DNA of 5,609 nt from Alphaproteobacteria bacterium (GTDB lineage Bacteria > Pseudomonadota > Alphaproteobacteria > RF32 > CAG-977), in contig JAFVEJ010000096.1 in the NCBI GenBank assembly GCA_017476085.1, positions 1 through 5,609 on the forward strand, written 5' to 3'. Shown here piece by piece: positions 5,538 through 5,609 of this stretch. Below the pieces are notes generated by a model. It saw only the letters and a list, made by a program, of their open reading frames with translations, was not told where the DNA came from and searched no databases. Position numbers and translations under genes: made by a program. The stretch's first letter is position 1. The number at the start of each line of letters is the position of its first letter.

Positions 5538-5609
5538 TAAGGCGGATAATATGGATTTTATGGATATGCTTTGAATTTTCTTAAACAAGTTTTTCAAGAC
5601 TGTTTATGC

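Noticed and set aside
5494..5574. A 26-codon + strand frame ending in MDFMDML, with an internal ATG at 5551 preceded by AAGGCGG
   Set aside because: The long version has no ribosome site, and the well-spaced internal start yields only seven codons. There is no downstream gene in the window for a leader peptide to control.

Overview
The window carries the gene run ssb - gyrA - coaD - cyclophilin on the + strand, preceded by the 5' part of a divergent gene for an NDP-forming acyl-CoA synthetase and followed by about 500 bases with no conventional gene. The order ssb-gyrA-coaD-peptidyl-prolyl isomerase is one I associate with Alphaproteobacteria. An acidic insertion in the GyrA C-terminal domain and an alanine at the quinolone-contact position fit that group. 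The coding DNA has moderate GC with many AAA/GAA codons, and the intergenic DNA is AT-rich. The lineage is inferred from these features, not from a search. An ADP-forming acetate/acyl-CoA ligase would suit an organism that makes or uses acetate with substrate-level ATP formation, but this is inference from the family.

Region by region: 1-517 (- strand) is the CoA-binding N-terminal domain of the synthetase, cut by the window edge, with a good ribosome site and a plausible promoter at 561-589. Positions 518-805 form an AT-rich divergent intergenic region with an A/T-only-type hairpin at 732-757. Then come ssb (806-1279), gyrA (GTG start, best placed at 1317, to 4079), coaD (4072-4584) and a cytoplasmic cyclophilin (4584-5057). 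gyrA and coaD overlap by 8 nt, and coaD and the cyclophilin gene by 1 nt. The ssb-gyrA gap has no terminator. The four genes therefore look like one transcription unit, closed by a strong intrinsic terminator at 5077-5110.

The genes are a housekeeping mixture: SSB coats single-stranded DNA, GyrA is the DNA-cleaving subunit of gyrase, CoaD makes dephospho-CoA, and the cyclophilin assists folding. CoaD and the divergent acyl-CoA synthetase both belong to CoA metabolism, but they are transcribed separately.

The least ordinary part is 5111-5609. It contains a dense series of palindromes and stem-loops (5119-5249), one of which reads as an intrinsic terminator for the - strand. Upstream of it on the - strand lies a 32-codon ORF with a good Shine-Dalgarno (5348-5446), and beyond that an operator-like set of AT-rich repeats (5481-5514). 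Together these could be a small, undescribed - strand transcription unit, a structured RNA, a decayed gene or a dispersed repeat element. The sequence alone does not decide between these.
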